Positions 42,361-53,345 of a stretch of DNA of 64,000 nucleotides are shown here, in pieces. The translations under genes were made by a program, and so were the position numbers. Source of the DNA: Silene conica (Eukaryota; Streptophyta; Magnoliopsida; Caryophyllales; Caryophyllaceae); NCBI GenBank assembly GCA_029255685.2, contig CM055318.2:28074001-28138000 (forward strand), read 5' to 3'. The notes below the pieces were generated by a model, which worked only from the letters and a program-made list of their open reading frames with translations, was not told the DNA's origin and searched no databases. How positions within the stretch are numbered: the first letter of the stretch is position 1; each line of letters opens with the position of its first letter.

Positions 42361-43094
42361 AACCTCACTCCTACTTTCTGTTTCAATTTTTGTTATTTTT
42401 TCATTTCTGATGTATTTTCGAGTGTACGTGTGGTTTAATATATATAATCAAGATCGCGTGCAACTTTCTTACGGTGTGAACCGTGTTAACCAACATATAT
42501 TTCCTTTTAATGTTGATTTGTACGGTTCGCACCGTAATGAGTTTGCATGGAATATATATGATATGATATGATTGGAGTATCAATTTTAAAGAGTTGTTAC
42601 TATCTTCAATATACACAATGTCTTACACGGAGTACTTCTTATGACCCATATAGTTATTTGATTCTGGTTAGTTGATGAAAACACTAATTGTCATCATATA
42701 CATAAATGAAGTTAATAGCATTGTTATTAACAGTAATCTCACCAAAATATGAGTTGTCCGCTTGTAAATAACATCCTACTTACATTGATTATAATAAATG
42801 GGAATGTTGTTTTCATTTCTGGGAACTGGTATTTTTGTATATTAACTCTGGCTTTAGTGTCAAGATTATCCTAAATATTGGATTTAAGTCAGTGGCGGAC
42901 TCATAAATTTAGTCCATGAGGGGAATAAATTCTCATAGGTGTGTTATTTAAGCATATCGAAGACATCATTTTTGTAATTTGGAGTTTTTTTCGAAAATTA
43001 TTTATTATTTAAGTATAAGAATGAAAACATAACTAGTCCTAAATTATTTTTTTTTGAAAAATAATACTCTAAAATAATTTAAATTATTTATTAT
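42361..43094. other. AT-rich spacer
   Basis: No gene seen. CAGTGGCGGA at 42890-42899 followed by AGTCCATGAGGGG resembles a common plant DNA-transposon terminus, and the copia RT scrap lies about 200 bp further on. Confidence 0.4.
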
Positions 43095-43325
43095 TTAAGT
43101 AGACGTAACGAGAATATCAACGACATATAAAAGAAGATATGCAATTTTTGCGCCAACTCGAAAAATTAATAAAGAATTATCATATTTATTATGATGAAAG
43201 CTGGTGGTAGAGACATAGAAGGCAAACCTTTTGTACCTTCCCTTGGGCCTGCATAAGGCCATATAACAATTTTTTAAGAAGGAACACATGGTCGGGAGGT
43301 TGTGATCACGAAACCCGGGGGCTGA
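43095..43325 (-). pseudogene. Copia reverse-transcriptase fragment
   Basis: The minus-strand frame 43289-43095 reads FLKNCYMALCRPKGRYKRF then IAYLLLYVVDILVTS. This aligns by pattern with the copia RT block LKKALYGLKQ...W and LLLYVDDI; the first Asp of the YVDD box is now Val. PPGF-like codons precede it near 43310. Only about 75 residues remain. Confidence 0.65.
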
Positions 43326-43793
43326 TACATGTATAAAGTTTCAGTGAGATGACTGGTGAGGTTATAATACACCTATCAAAAATAATTTTTTCTACCATAT
43401 ATAAATGTAGTATAAAGAGGTCGAATTCGCAGGGAATTCCATGTTGCATTGATTGTAATGTTATGGTTAGATTTCTATCCTAGTTGGTATTATCTTTTTG
43501 TTTGTTTAATTGATAGCAGAAAGCAAATTAAGTTAAGATAGAAACTGTATAGTAATGCTAATTGTTTACGCTTAAAGGCAACCATCTCTCGATATCATTG
43601 ATAGCCATAAATCGGTATCTAACTGTCCCTCGTCTTTTGCTAGATCGTCCTACTAACACATGTTTAGTCTAATTCATATTATATCTATGCCTCTCGACTT
43701 AAAGAATGAATAAATATATTTAGTCAAAGTTTGTGATCAATAAACTAAGGCTAACAAAACATTACAAACATGTGATTAGAAATATATGAGAAA
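43326..43793. other. Unassigned sequence
   Basis: No gene or recognised repeat. ATTCCATGTTGCATTG and later text resemble the untranslated part of LTR elements, but nothing firm can be claimed. Confidence 0.3.
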
Positions 43794-43987
43794 TATTAAA
43801 ACATATCGAAATAAACATTACGAATATAAACTAATGCATGACTCCTCATATTTATAAATAATTTGAAACTATGTATACTCAATTATGTTGGTAAAGGAAA
43901 TGTTAGTATATAAAATGTAAGTCATGATTATATAAATGATAATAAAATGATTAATAATGTAAATAGATAAAACGTAAATACTATAAC
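43794..43987 (+). repeat. 194-bp direct repeat, copy 1
   Basis: Matches 44795-44988 with only a few substitutions and no gap (constant offset of 1001). The copies bracket an 807-bp AT-rich segment ending in a Helitron-type terminus. Confidence 0.9.
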
Positions 43988-44761
43988 GAGACGCCTACAC
44001 TTTAAAAATGTAGTATATTCAAAGATTAAAGAAATTGTTAATACTTCGTTTAACATGCAGCTAATAAAAGCATTAAAGTGAGTGACAATGAGTATAAAAC
44101 AGAAACAAAAAGTGAATAACAAATATAATCAAATATAATAATATATAAACCGCAAAAAAATATATATATAATAATATATAAATTGGCAAAAAATAATACA
44201 TTCAAATACTGGAAATTAACAAATTAAAATTGTTGAGAATTAGAAATTAACGAAATTATATAACTCCGTCTTAAATGTACATAAAATAGATAAGATTTAT
44301 ATTATATGGTCGGAGTTTTTTGGGTAGTTAGAGAATCAGACTAATAATAATTTGGGTTCATTACGATGGTTATTAACTTAGAATTTAAACCTTAAGTATA
44401 ATTTTAAAATCTATATATATTTTTACCGACTATTATCCGTCTTAAATTTAAAACAGGTGAGTATCACTCCCCATGGGTAATAGGACAATTATTTTATTTT
44501 TACCATGCATAATGCTTTTTTTGTTTGATTCATCCTACGTATGTATATTTGATCCGTCCTAAATTTAAACCGATAATGTCGTCCTATATAAGAATTTGTA
44601 TAATTTTATAATGTCAGTAGGTGCGTTGTTTTTACTTACGTCTAAGTTAAGCGTATAAATTCTTTTTATTTTTTTACATCGATATCTGCAATACAAAAAT
44701 TATATTTTTTATTAAATATATTCACCTTTTCATTTTTATTTTTTCGGTTTAATAAAATTAA

Positions 44762-44794
44762 ACCCGTGCATTTTTTACACGGGCGTAAAACTGG
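44762..44794 (+). mobile_element. Helitron-type 3' terminus
   Basis: A hairpin CCCGTGCATTTTTTACACGGG is followed by CGTAAAACTGG, and the next host base is T. Helitrons end in a short hairpin about 10 bp before CTRR and insert between A and T. The 5' end was not located. The second 194-bp repeat starts exactly at the host T (44795). Confidence 0.6.
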
Positions 44795-44988
44795 TATTAA
44801 AACATATCGAAATTAACATTACGAATATAAACTAATGCATGACTCCTCATTTTTATAAATAATTTGAAACTATGTATACTCAATTATGTTGGTAAAGGAA
44901 ATGTTAGTATATAAAATGTAAGTCATGATTATATAAATGATAATAAAATGATTAATAATGTAAATAGCTAAAACGTAAATTCTATAAC
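44795..44988 (+). repeat. 194-bp direct repeat, copy 2
   Basis: Second copy of 43794-43987, beginning at the Helitron-type junction. The two copies diverge abruptly after CTATAAC at their right ends. Confidence 0.9.
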
Positions 44989-45249
44989 TAGAAATAACAA
45001 TATGCTAAAGCAATAACGTAAAATGAAATTAGAATTACCTTAATTGAAATGCTTACGAACTGGGAATGAAGAACAAATGCATGGAAGAACAAAGTAACTT
45101 ATATTATAAGTTGAACTAAAAGATTAATTGAAAAATGTAACTTATAAAGTAAACTAAGAAAAGTTAACGAAATACAAACTATGAACGAAAATATAAAAAG
45201 TATATGAAAAGTATGTAAAAGTATAAAAAGATATTTAAAAGAGATATCC

Positions 45250-46456
45250 TGGAAGTCGAGGTAAGCCCTCCTTATATAGATACATGCTCGGATGCTATCT
45301 ATGGTAGATACATTCGTATATCAGTACTATTACTCTCTAGTCGGGGAAACCACTCTCGATACAAATCACTTGTGAGATACGACCTTGCGAAGCGCGGCTT
45401 TGCAAATAGTCTTATATTGAGTGGGAGATTTTGTGGATATGATAATCGATAATCGCACATACAAACTTGTCGGACAAGTTTGAGATTGTTGGAGCATGTG
45501 TCCTCCACAGTTAGTGCGACTACAATCTAAATCTCTTACAGGATCACAAAAGGATACTTTGTAAATTTATCAACTAACTAACGTAAATCAGTAACGGCTA
45601 GCTTTGCTAGAAATTTGACGATACTGTCATACTGATGGTGGTGATTAGTTGGTCTCTATCGGTCACACCTATATGATGGTTCCAAGAAATGTAATTATAT
45701 ACTGATATATTGCATAGATGCCTAAAATTGACCAAATATTAGTCATGGAAATAATACGAATAATTATTTAATACGATTAAATGATTATTAGGAGAAATGA
45801 ATTAAAATCTTAATTCTAAATAAATATAAATGTTATATTTATAAGTTTAATACGTGATATTAAATTTAATTAATTATACGATAATTAATTATATTCTACT
45901 ACCATATTTATATATATGATAAATCATAATATTGGATTAGTGACCAAAACCACATGTTTGGTTTGGGCGGAATTCTCAGTTAATTTCGGTCCACATAAAT
46001 ATGATTAATATATAAATATAACAACTTCTAAAATATCTTCCGACAACTTATAAAAGAGAGTTTTATTTGAGTTGAAACTATTTTTGGGTTGTTGATGTGT
46101 CGTGTAAACCGAGTAACAAGAAGATAGATTCGAATCTTCTATATATTGTTAATATTCATACAATATTATTTCCACAAGGACTCTATATTAATAGTAACAT
46201 ATAAGGTCATTATCTCAACCCTAGCACGGACGTTTCGCGAGGCACTAGACGGCCACAAACAAAAAAACATGTGAGAGAGAGGCTAATTCTTGGATCATCT
46301 TGGGTGCAATTCGTAGGAGGGTTTCTGCCTTCAAAATCAAATCTAGTTTGTTCTTAGGCCCAAAGCAAAGGACCCAATGTTATTTCTTACCTTCTTATAT
46401 CGATTTATTTACTGTTGTTGCATGCATTCATATTAAAGTTAATTTTGATATTATCC
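45250..46456 (+). mobile_element. Copia element 3' end with LTR
   Basis: Internal sequence with GTGGGAGA-type purine runs leads to an LTR start TGTTGGAGCATGTGTCCTCC at 45487. GGTCACACCTATATG near 45660 corresponds to GGTCACACCTATAGG in the copia LTR at 18763. The LTR seems to end near 46456 (TTATCCTTCC). The rest of the element is absent. Confidence 0.65.
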
Positions 46457-46463
46457 TTCCTTA

Positions 46464-47346
46464 TGACATCAATATGTTACCCACAAGGTTTAGACACTTT
46501 TTCTTGGCCATTAGTCTGCGGGTGATAGGCCGTCGAAACCTTGTGGGCAACATGATACTTCTTCAATAAAGCACCAACTGTTCTATTGCAAAAATGCGTC
46601 CCACGATCACTGATTATAGCTCTCGTAAATGCAAAGCTTACAAATATGAAAGACATGGTAAAATCTGCAACGACATTAGAATCAGCAGTCTTAGTGGGTA
46701 TTGCTTCCACCCACTTCGATACATAATCAACAACAAGTAATATGTAAAAACTCGAGAAGAGTTAGGGAACAGTCCAATGAAATCAATCCCATACATCGAA
46801 AATTTCACAATGTAGAATGGGAGTTTGAGGCATTTCATTGCGTTGGGATATGTTCCCCACTCTTAGACAATTCTCACAAGATTTACAAAATCCATGGGCA
46901 TCTCGAAACAGGTGTGGCCAGTAAAAACCACAATCGAGCACCTTCTTTGTTGTTCTCTTGGACCCAAAGTGGGCACCACATGCATGAGAAAGACAAAAAG
47001 TGAGAATATAAGTCATCTCACTCTCAGAAACACACCGCCTAATAATTTGATCAGAGCAATGCTTCCATAAATATGGGTCATCCAACATATAGTATTTCGC
47101 GTCACTGCGAATCATATCTTTCTGAGCTTTAGAAAACCAAGTAGGAAACTTGTTAAAGACCAAATAGTTGACAAAATTAGCATACCAGGGTTCTATAGTA
47201 CGTAAAACAAATAAAGCTTCATCAGGACAAACTCCCTTTACAACCACTAAACTTTGGTCATGGTCATCATTCCATACTAACTGACTACTTAAATGGTTAA
47301 CAACCACGTTCTCTGCACCTTTCTTTTCTCCGACCTCAATGTCCAA
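46464..47346 (-). pseudogene. Athila-type integrase, decayed
   Basis: Frame 47346-46783 has the zinc-binding region (WKHCSDQIIRRCV; HACGAHFGSKRTTKKVLDCG, FYWPHLFRDAH, CKSCENCLRVG). Frames 46838-46638 and 46710-46477 continue with YGIDFIGLFPNS (Asp), IISDRGTHFCN (Asp) and STAYHPQTNGQ (Glu region). The copy breaks off near 46470 at an inverted repeat. Confidence 0.85.
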
Positions 47347-47349
47347 CTC

Positions 47350-48290
47350 AATTAGGAGGAGAATCCAACAGATTAACCTAGGCTTGGTTCCTTCTTTATC
47401 ATCAAGGGACGAAGTGAAGCATGATATGTATAAATAACAACTTTAGGATCAAGCAAGTAAGAACGAAATTTTTCTAAAGCAAACACAACAACCAACATCT
47501 CTTTCTAAGTAGTAGAGTAGTTGCGTTGTGCATCATTAAGGGTCATTAATGCATATTGATTAACATGAGAAGCTTTCCCATTATTTTGACCCAAGACCGC
47601 TCCAAGAGCATAATCGCTCGCATCACACATGATCTCAAAAGGAAGAGACCAATCAGGGGCCTGAATTATCGGAGCAGTGGTAAGACGTGTTTTCAGCTGA
47701 TCAAATGTCGTCTTACAATCCTCATCAAACACAAAGTCAACTTCCTTTTGCAGCAATTTGCATAATGGTTGTGCAACCTTGGTAAAATTCTTAATGAAGG
47801 TTCTATAAAAACCTGCATGTCCAAGAAAGGAGCGAACTTCCCGCACATTAGTAGGATAAGTTAAAGACGTAATTTTATCAATTGTAGCTTTATCTACCTT
47901 TATCTCTTTACCCGACAGAACATGCCCCAAAACTATACCCTGCTCAACCATAAAGTGACATTTCTCAGAATTAAGTACAAGGTTAATTTCAATACAACGC
48001 TTCAAAATAAGTGATAAAAGATTTATACAAGCATCAAAAGAATCACATTCCACATTAAAATCATCCATAAATACCTCACTGAAATTCTCCACATATTCAG
48101 AGAATATATTAATCATACAACATTGAAATGTCGCAGGTGCATTACACAACCCAAATGGCATGCGTCGATACGCAAATGTGCCAAAATGGCATGTAAAAGT
48201 AGTCTTCTCCTGATCCTCAGGAGCAATGACTATCTGAAAGTAACCTGAATATCCATCCAGAAAACATTAATATGCCTTCCCAGCAAGTTC
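47350..48290 (-). pseudogene. Athila-type reverse transcriptase and RNase H, decayed
   Basis: The minus strand reads DGYSGYFQIVIAPEDQEKTT then the frame 48161-47505: MPFGLCNAPATFQCCMINIF, EVFMDDFNVE (catalytic Asp pair), NSEKCHFMVEQGIVLGH, FLGHAGFYRTFIKNFTKVAQ, and RNase H start FEIMCDASDYALGAVLGQ. The GYFQI block and FMDDF are characteristic of the Athila lineage. The sequence ends abruptly at about 48290. It is the only Athila-type pol in the window and lies outside both gag-carrying elements. Confidence 0.85.
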
Positions 48291-48590
48291 TTCTTTTATA
48301 CTTATATATAGATATCATGATAAGTAGTTTGCCAACTTTAACAGTGTTTTCATAAGAAATACATGTGCATGCTAAATTAGCAACTAATGGATAGATGGCT
48401 AATTACATTCATTGAAGGAAGGCTTCTCGTGCTAATCAATACTAAACTATAGTTGTTTGAACTGTGTGTTTCTTAACGGAGAATGCTTCCTTGTAATACA
48501 AATTTAACCAGCCATTTGTATTACATCAACTTCCTTAGTCGTGAGTGGTTAAGTAACAGCTAGCTCATAAATTGCTGTCCTTCATTCCAA
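48291..48590. other. Unassigned sequence
   Basis: About 300 bp of AT-rich sequence; nothing recognised. Confidence 0.3.
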
Positions 48591-48593
48591 GCA

Positions 48594-49403
48594 GGGCGGA
48601 TTTATAGAGGGTGATGGGGTGAACCCTCACGCCCATTAATAAAAAAAAGTTATACATATTTATCCATGTGCTAATATTTTATCAAATTTTAGTGACTCAG
48701 TGGTATAAACATTTTCTCACCCTCATAGCAACCTGGGATCAAGCCCCATAGCTACATATATTTTACAACATCATAATCATATTTAAAAATAAATATTTTA
48801 TATTTTGACGAGCCTTACGAGAATTATCCATTATCAAATTGTTTTAATATTTATAAGTATTTGTATACTATATTAGGATAAGTTTTTGCTAATAGGGCCT
48901 TATCTTTTAAATATCACATATGACCAAAAAATTGCTATGACCAGATTAATCGAGTGATTATATTTTGACGGGAAGTTCGTTGCAAACATTGACTGGCCTT
49001 GACCTTGATCAGGGTCTGAGTCAAAGCCAGTCAATATTTGCGATGGATTTTCCGTCGCGTTCACTAAACTTCACCTTGACCAGGGTCAGTCAATTTTTGC
49101 GACGGGAAATCCGTTCCAAAGGTTGACTAACTTTTTGACCTGGTGGTCCAAAAAAAATTCCGCCAATTTCAGATGCAACGGATATTTCGTCGCAAACATT
49201 CCCGCCATTTGACTTTTTGTTTGCGGGAGTGGAAATCTACCCTCCGTCGCAAATTCCAACACAAAAAAACAATTATGTTGCAAATTTCGTGGCAAACAAT
49301 AATTTACAACGTCATTTGTATCTGTCGTAAAAAGTCCGTCGCAACAACGCTATTTTTTGTAGTGTAATCACCCCCATTTTATACATTCTAGATCCGCCAC
49401 GGA
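48594..49403. mobile_element. Candidate small DNA element with GGCGGATYTA inverted ends
   Basis: GGCGGATTTATAGAGGGTGATGGGGTG near 48597 faces the inverse of GGCGGATCTAGAATGTATAA ending at about 49400. Only the outer 20-30 bp match and no clear TSD is seen. A CACTA-end fragment lies inside. Confidence 0.3.
48955..49364 (-). mobile_element. CACTA transposon end fragment
   Basis: On the minus strand the stretch starts CACTACAAAAAATAGCG at 49364 and continues with repeated TGCGACGGA-type motifs in both orientations (near 49340, 49245, 49185, 49100, 49040). This is the usual layout of a CACTA terminus with subterminal repeats. The opposite terminus was not found. Confidence 0.65.
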
Positions 49404-49558
49404 TTCAAAATCCTCCCAACTTATTATGGACCGATGCTTGACTCTTGGACCTTCGGATCTTCTTAAGTTCTTATTCCAAAATCTCTAGTTGGATTTATCA
49501 TCTATTCTTCTATAGATAAAAGTTCAAATACCTTTAACGTAATACATTAAGGAGTAAA

Positions 49559-50943
49559 TTAATAATTACTCCCTTAGATGTTTAATTATTTTAAAATTAC
49601 TCTCTTATATGTTTTTTTTAAAAATTACTCCCTTAAGTTGATCTCATGTCAAATATTGCTACATATTACGTTTTACGGTGAAAATTTTATACTCCCTCCT
49701 AGTCGGGATAACTGTCCCATTGTCGATTTGGCACAAGAATTAAGAATTCATTTGTTTATTTTAAAGTTATGTGTGGGAGTAGGAAGATTGGAGAGAGGGT
49801 AGGTACTATTGATTATTATTGTGAGTAGAGGAGATTAAAATAAGTAGTGTTGTGGGGTACGGTGGGGTATTGTTGTGAGTTAAAGTGATTAAATAAGTAT
49901 AAACATTTAGCAAAAATGGACAATAGGACATTATTGTGGATAGACGGAAGTAGACAATGGGGCAGTTATCTTGAATATGAGGGAGTGGAATGGACGAAAT
50001 TGCCCTTCAATGTATTTATCCCAATACATCAAACAAACACCTTTCATTTTACCCACTAATTGAAAATCCCATATCCTAACCCTAATTTGTGATTCAAAAC
50101 CCAAATTTTTAATTGAAAACCCGAAATTTCATAAATTAATCTCAACTAATCTTAACCCTAACTTGAAGATTCAAGGGGATTACTAGAAGCATGCAACAAC
50201 AATGAACTCGAAGAGAAAGAAAGTAAGTTACTTGTTAATTGGTAATGGTTTCTGCAAAACAACAATAATAAATCAGAAAGATAATAAGATTATACTGTCA
50301 TTGACCTGGGTTTAAAATCCAAGGGCAATAAAATTCCTTTATAACTTCTTGAACACCAGAAAGACATAAATCCGAGAATAAGAGGGAATATGGTGGAATT
50401 TATTGGTTACAATTTCAGATTTTTTTTCTAGATCAGAAAGATGGATTCACATACATACCCAAATCAATTCGAAACCCTAATATAAATTCAATTTCAATTA
50501 AATACAAAATCAGTTTTGAAGAAGATAGACAACCTTAATGTCAATTCAATTTCAATTCAATACAACAATATAATTCACATACCCAAATCAAAGATATACT
50601 TACCTTCGAAAAAATGAACACTTCAAAACTTGAACAATTAGATTGAGAAATTACTTTTAATGAAGATAAAGATTGGTAAAATAGTGAGGAATTTGTTTTG
50701 ATGAAGATATTAGATATTGGTAAGTTGTGAGCAAAGGCTATAACGAGATACTCAAATACTAAAGGGTATTTTAGTCATAAATTTAGGAAATGGAGATAAA
50801 ATTCAAAAATTGACCGAAATATACTCAGCAGAGCTAAAAATGGTAGCAATATTTGACATGAGATCAACTTAAGGTAGTAATTTTTTTACAAAAAACATAG
50901 AATAATTTTAGAAAACTAAAATATATAAGAGAGTAATCATTAA
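49559..50943. mobile_element. DNA element with about 100-bp inverted ends (MULE-like)
   Basis: 49559-49661 and the reverse complement of 50842-50943 share ATTACTCYCTTA..., AATTACTNCCTTAAGTTGAT and CTCATGTCAAATATTGCTAC. Long inverted repeats suggest a Mutator-like non-autonomous element; no 9-bp TSD was confirmed. Inside lie a Stowaway-like MITE (49692-49985) and, at 50202, an ATG with a few basic codons running into GTAAGT, which might be a captured first exon. Confidence 0.6.
49692..49985. mobile_element. Stowaway-like MITE
   Basis: Ends CTCCCTCCTAGTCGGGATAA and, inverted, CTCCCTCATATTCAAGATAA. Flanked by TA on the left and TG on the right, a decayed TA duplication. About 294 bp, non-coding. 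Confidence 0.7.
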
Positions 50944-51043
50944 TCTTATCTATATAAATACTGAATCATTTATCAAGCGGTGGTTGCGCACGTCATTCAT
51001 CCAAGCTTTAATTTTTATTTTTTTTCTAAATTCACTCAGGTGG
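50944..51043 (+). mobile_element. Helitron-type 5' terminus split by CACTA
   Basis: A|TCTTATCTATATAAATACTG resembles the 5' end of the element at 58800 (A|TCTTATCTATATTAAATGAG). After the CACTA element its sequence would continue at 58331. Two 5' ends in the same direction therefore precede a single 3' end at 61921. Confidence 0.45.
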
Positions 51044-51054
51044 CACTACAACAG

Positions 51055-51370
51055 TTACTTCAATTTGCGACTGAAATTAGCGACCACTATCAGTCGCCCT
51101 TCATATTTTAGCGACCAAGTCTAGTCGCCCGCCCTTAGTCGCAAGGTGTAGTCGCTTTTAGCGACCGATGTTGGTCTCCAATTTTAGCGACCGAAAAAAA
51201 AAGACGGGCGACTGATAGTGGTCGCTAGTTTAGCGACCGAATGCAGTAGCTAAATTAGCGACCGATTTCAGTCGCTAATTTAGCTACTGTTGTCGGTCGC
51301 TAATTAGCGACCACTATCGGTCGCTAGTTGGTCGCCAATGAAAAAAAAGATACAGGGGGTTAGCGACCGA
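51055..51370. repeat. CACTA subterminal repeats, left end
   Basis: A dozen or more copies of TAGCGACCGA/TCGGTCGCTA variants in both orientations, the expected binding array for the TNPA-like protein. Confidence 0.9.
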
Positions 51371-51389
51371 CACTAAAAATTATCCAACA

Positions 51390-53004
51390 CTAAACACAAG
51401 AGTCACTAAAAACAAGAGTCACTAGCTGCGACACTGGAAAAGATGCTCCCGCCCCACTGCCACCTCCATAATCGGGATCTCTTGGATCCCTATCCTGTGG
51501 ACGCCAACCGCTGTTACAATGTGCAAAATAAGAAGACATCTTTTCCATCTCTTCTTTCATTCTCCTCAACTCTTCATCTCGTTCGGCGTCCCTTCTATCC
51601 TTCTCAGCCAGTTGCATTTGAAGGTGACTGACCAAACCAGGAACATATGGTTGGTGCTGGGAGGACCCTCTTCTTGTCGGTGGATCATAAAAGAGCTTTT
51701 TAGCTGAACCGGCCCCATAAACTCCTTCTTTATGAAAACCATCTACTAATTCATACCATAGCTGATTGTCGGAGATGTCAGGGTTCGCCTTCTTTCGTGC
51801 AAGAAATGTTTCCTACAAAAAATGAAACATTATTAATAATATATACAATAACACTTACATATAAATAAAGCATTGATTATAAATCATTTTTTAAATACTT
51901 TATACAATAACACTTACATATAATTCACGATCTCTTGCATTTGCGAAGACGTACCCTTTCCTTCCCTTTTTGGCATGTGTCTCAAGGAAGAGATCTACAA
52001 CCGATTGTAGCTTGCCCTTATTTTTCTTTGCCTATAAAAAAAATAATAAATTCATAAAGTGTTAGTCAGTTAATTAAAATTTAAAGCTAAATATATATAC
52101 TTCAAGATAAAAGTAATAAATTAAATCACTAGAGTAAATACTTACAGTTATCACTACCCGATCATGGAATGACTGAGACCCACCATAATGAGTAGCCCCA
52201 ACCTCCGCTTCGGGATCATCTCCACCCCTCTTGTTAGCCTTGTTCCGCGCCGACGCTCGCTTGAACTCAGGACTTTCTCTGTATTTAGTGAATTCTTCAT
52301 ATGATTGACCTACAATCCAATAAAATAGAAACGATTAATATAAATTAAAAAAATGTTGAATTTTTTATTTTAATACGATTATTAATAAATTATTACCTTT
52401 CATGAACGTTGGCGGAGTCTTTCTCCTCGACACCTTATACATAATGTCCTTTAGCCTCCTCTTACCAACATCATTAAATCTATCGCAAGCTAGTCGCTCA
52501 AGTTGAGTTGGCCAATAGAAGGCACACTACCAAAAAAATAAGGGTTAGAGAAACAAATCAACCATGAATTTATAAAAATAAATAATTAAAGTAAATACTT
52601 AAATACGTACCCGAAAGGCGTTGTACCACATTTCCTTGTCCTCGTTACTAGCTTTCGTCTAACAAGTGACGTCGTGAATCATGTTCTCTTGAATGCTATT
52701 GGTGACGCCACGAATCGTTGTTTGATGTCTAAACCTGAAACCAAACATGAATGTTAATTAATTAGACTAGTTTGAATAAAATTAATAAATAAATAAACAA
52801 CTAGTGAATAAAAAAATACCAAAGACCCGCCGGATCAAGGATGATCCTGCCGTCAGTATGGCGGGGTACACGGGCTTCGGCCTCCTCGTCACTGTCAGTC
52901 GATACATTGACCTCCACCTCCTCCTCCTCCTGTGATCGGGCCGAGCTACTGTCCCCGCCACTACCACTAAAACCGCCCTGTTTTATGCCTCCTCCACGAG
53001 CCAT
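51390..53004 (-). CDS. TNPA-like CACTA protein (Transposase_24 type), about six exons
   Basis: Probable exons on the minus strand: 53004-52820, 52734-52611, 52526-52397, 52309-52146, 52031-51918 and 51812-51390, each with GT/AG borders. Exon 1 gives an acidic start (MARGGGIKQGG, then Glu-rich). Exon 4 carries the conserved ATHYGGSQSFHDR segment, exon 6 WYELVDGFHKEGVYGAGSAK and a predicted coiled coil (QMQLAEKDRRDAERDEELRR). Such proteins bind the subterminal repeats during transposition. Exon 2 as placed contains an in-frame TAG (ITHDVTC-stop type context), so the gene may be damaged or that exon border misplaced. Confidence 0.7.
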
Positions 53005-53096
53005 GTGAACCTATAATTGCAGGAAAAATGTTAACATATATATATATATCTATATATATATAACATAATAAATAATGTTGGTAAAATATTAAAAAA

Positions 53097-53291
53097 TAGT
53101 TCAGTGGTAACTGAGTTAAACCTTAAAGCTTGCAGAAATGCAGGAGTTAAGAGGTCTCAGGTTCGATTACCAGCTGGGGCGATGACCACTTGGCCACTGC
53201 AGCCCCAAAGGGGTGGCTTACATGGTCCATGTGGTGGTGCGGGAATGCATGGGCCCGGGGGGATTAAACCCCTCGTCATCAAAAAAAAAAA
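53097..53291 (+). mobile_element. tRNA-derived SINE
   Basis: Pol III A-box-like TAGTTCAGTGGTAACTGAG at the start, B box GGTTCGATTACC about 60 bp on, then a unique body (GGGCGATGACCACTTGGCC) and a poly-A tail. The 11-bp TSD ATATTAAAAAA flanks it at 53086-53096 and 53292-53302. A 5'-truncated sibling is at 63357-63500. Confidence 0.9.
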
Positions 53292-53345
53292 ATATTAAAA
53301 AACAAGACCTAAATAAAAATATAAGATGTTAACCTCATACTACTT

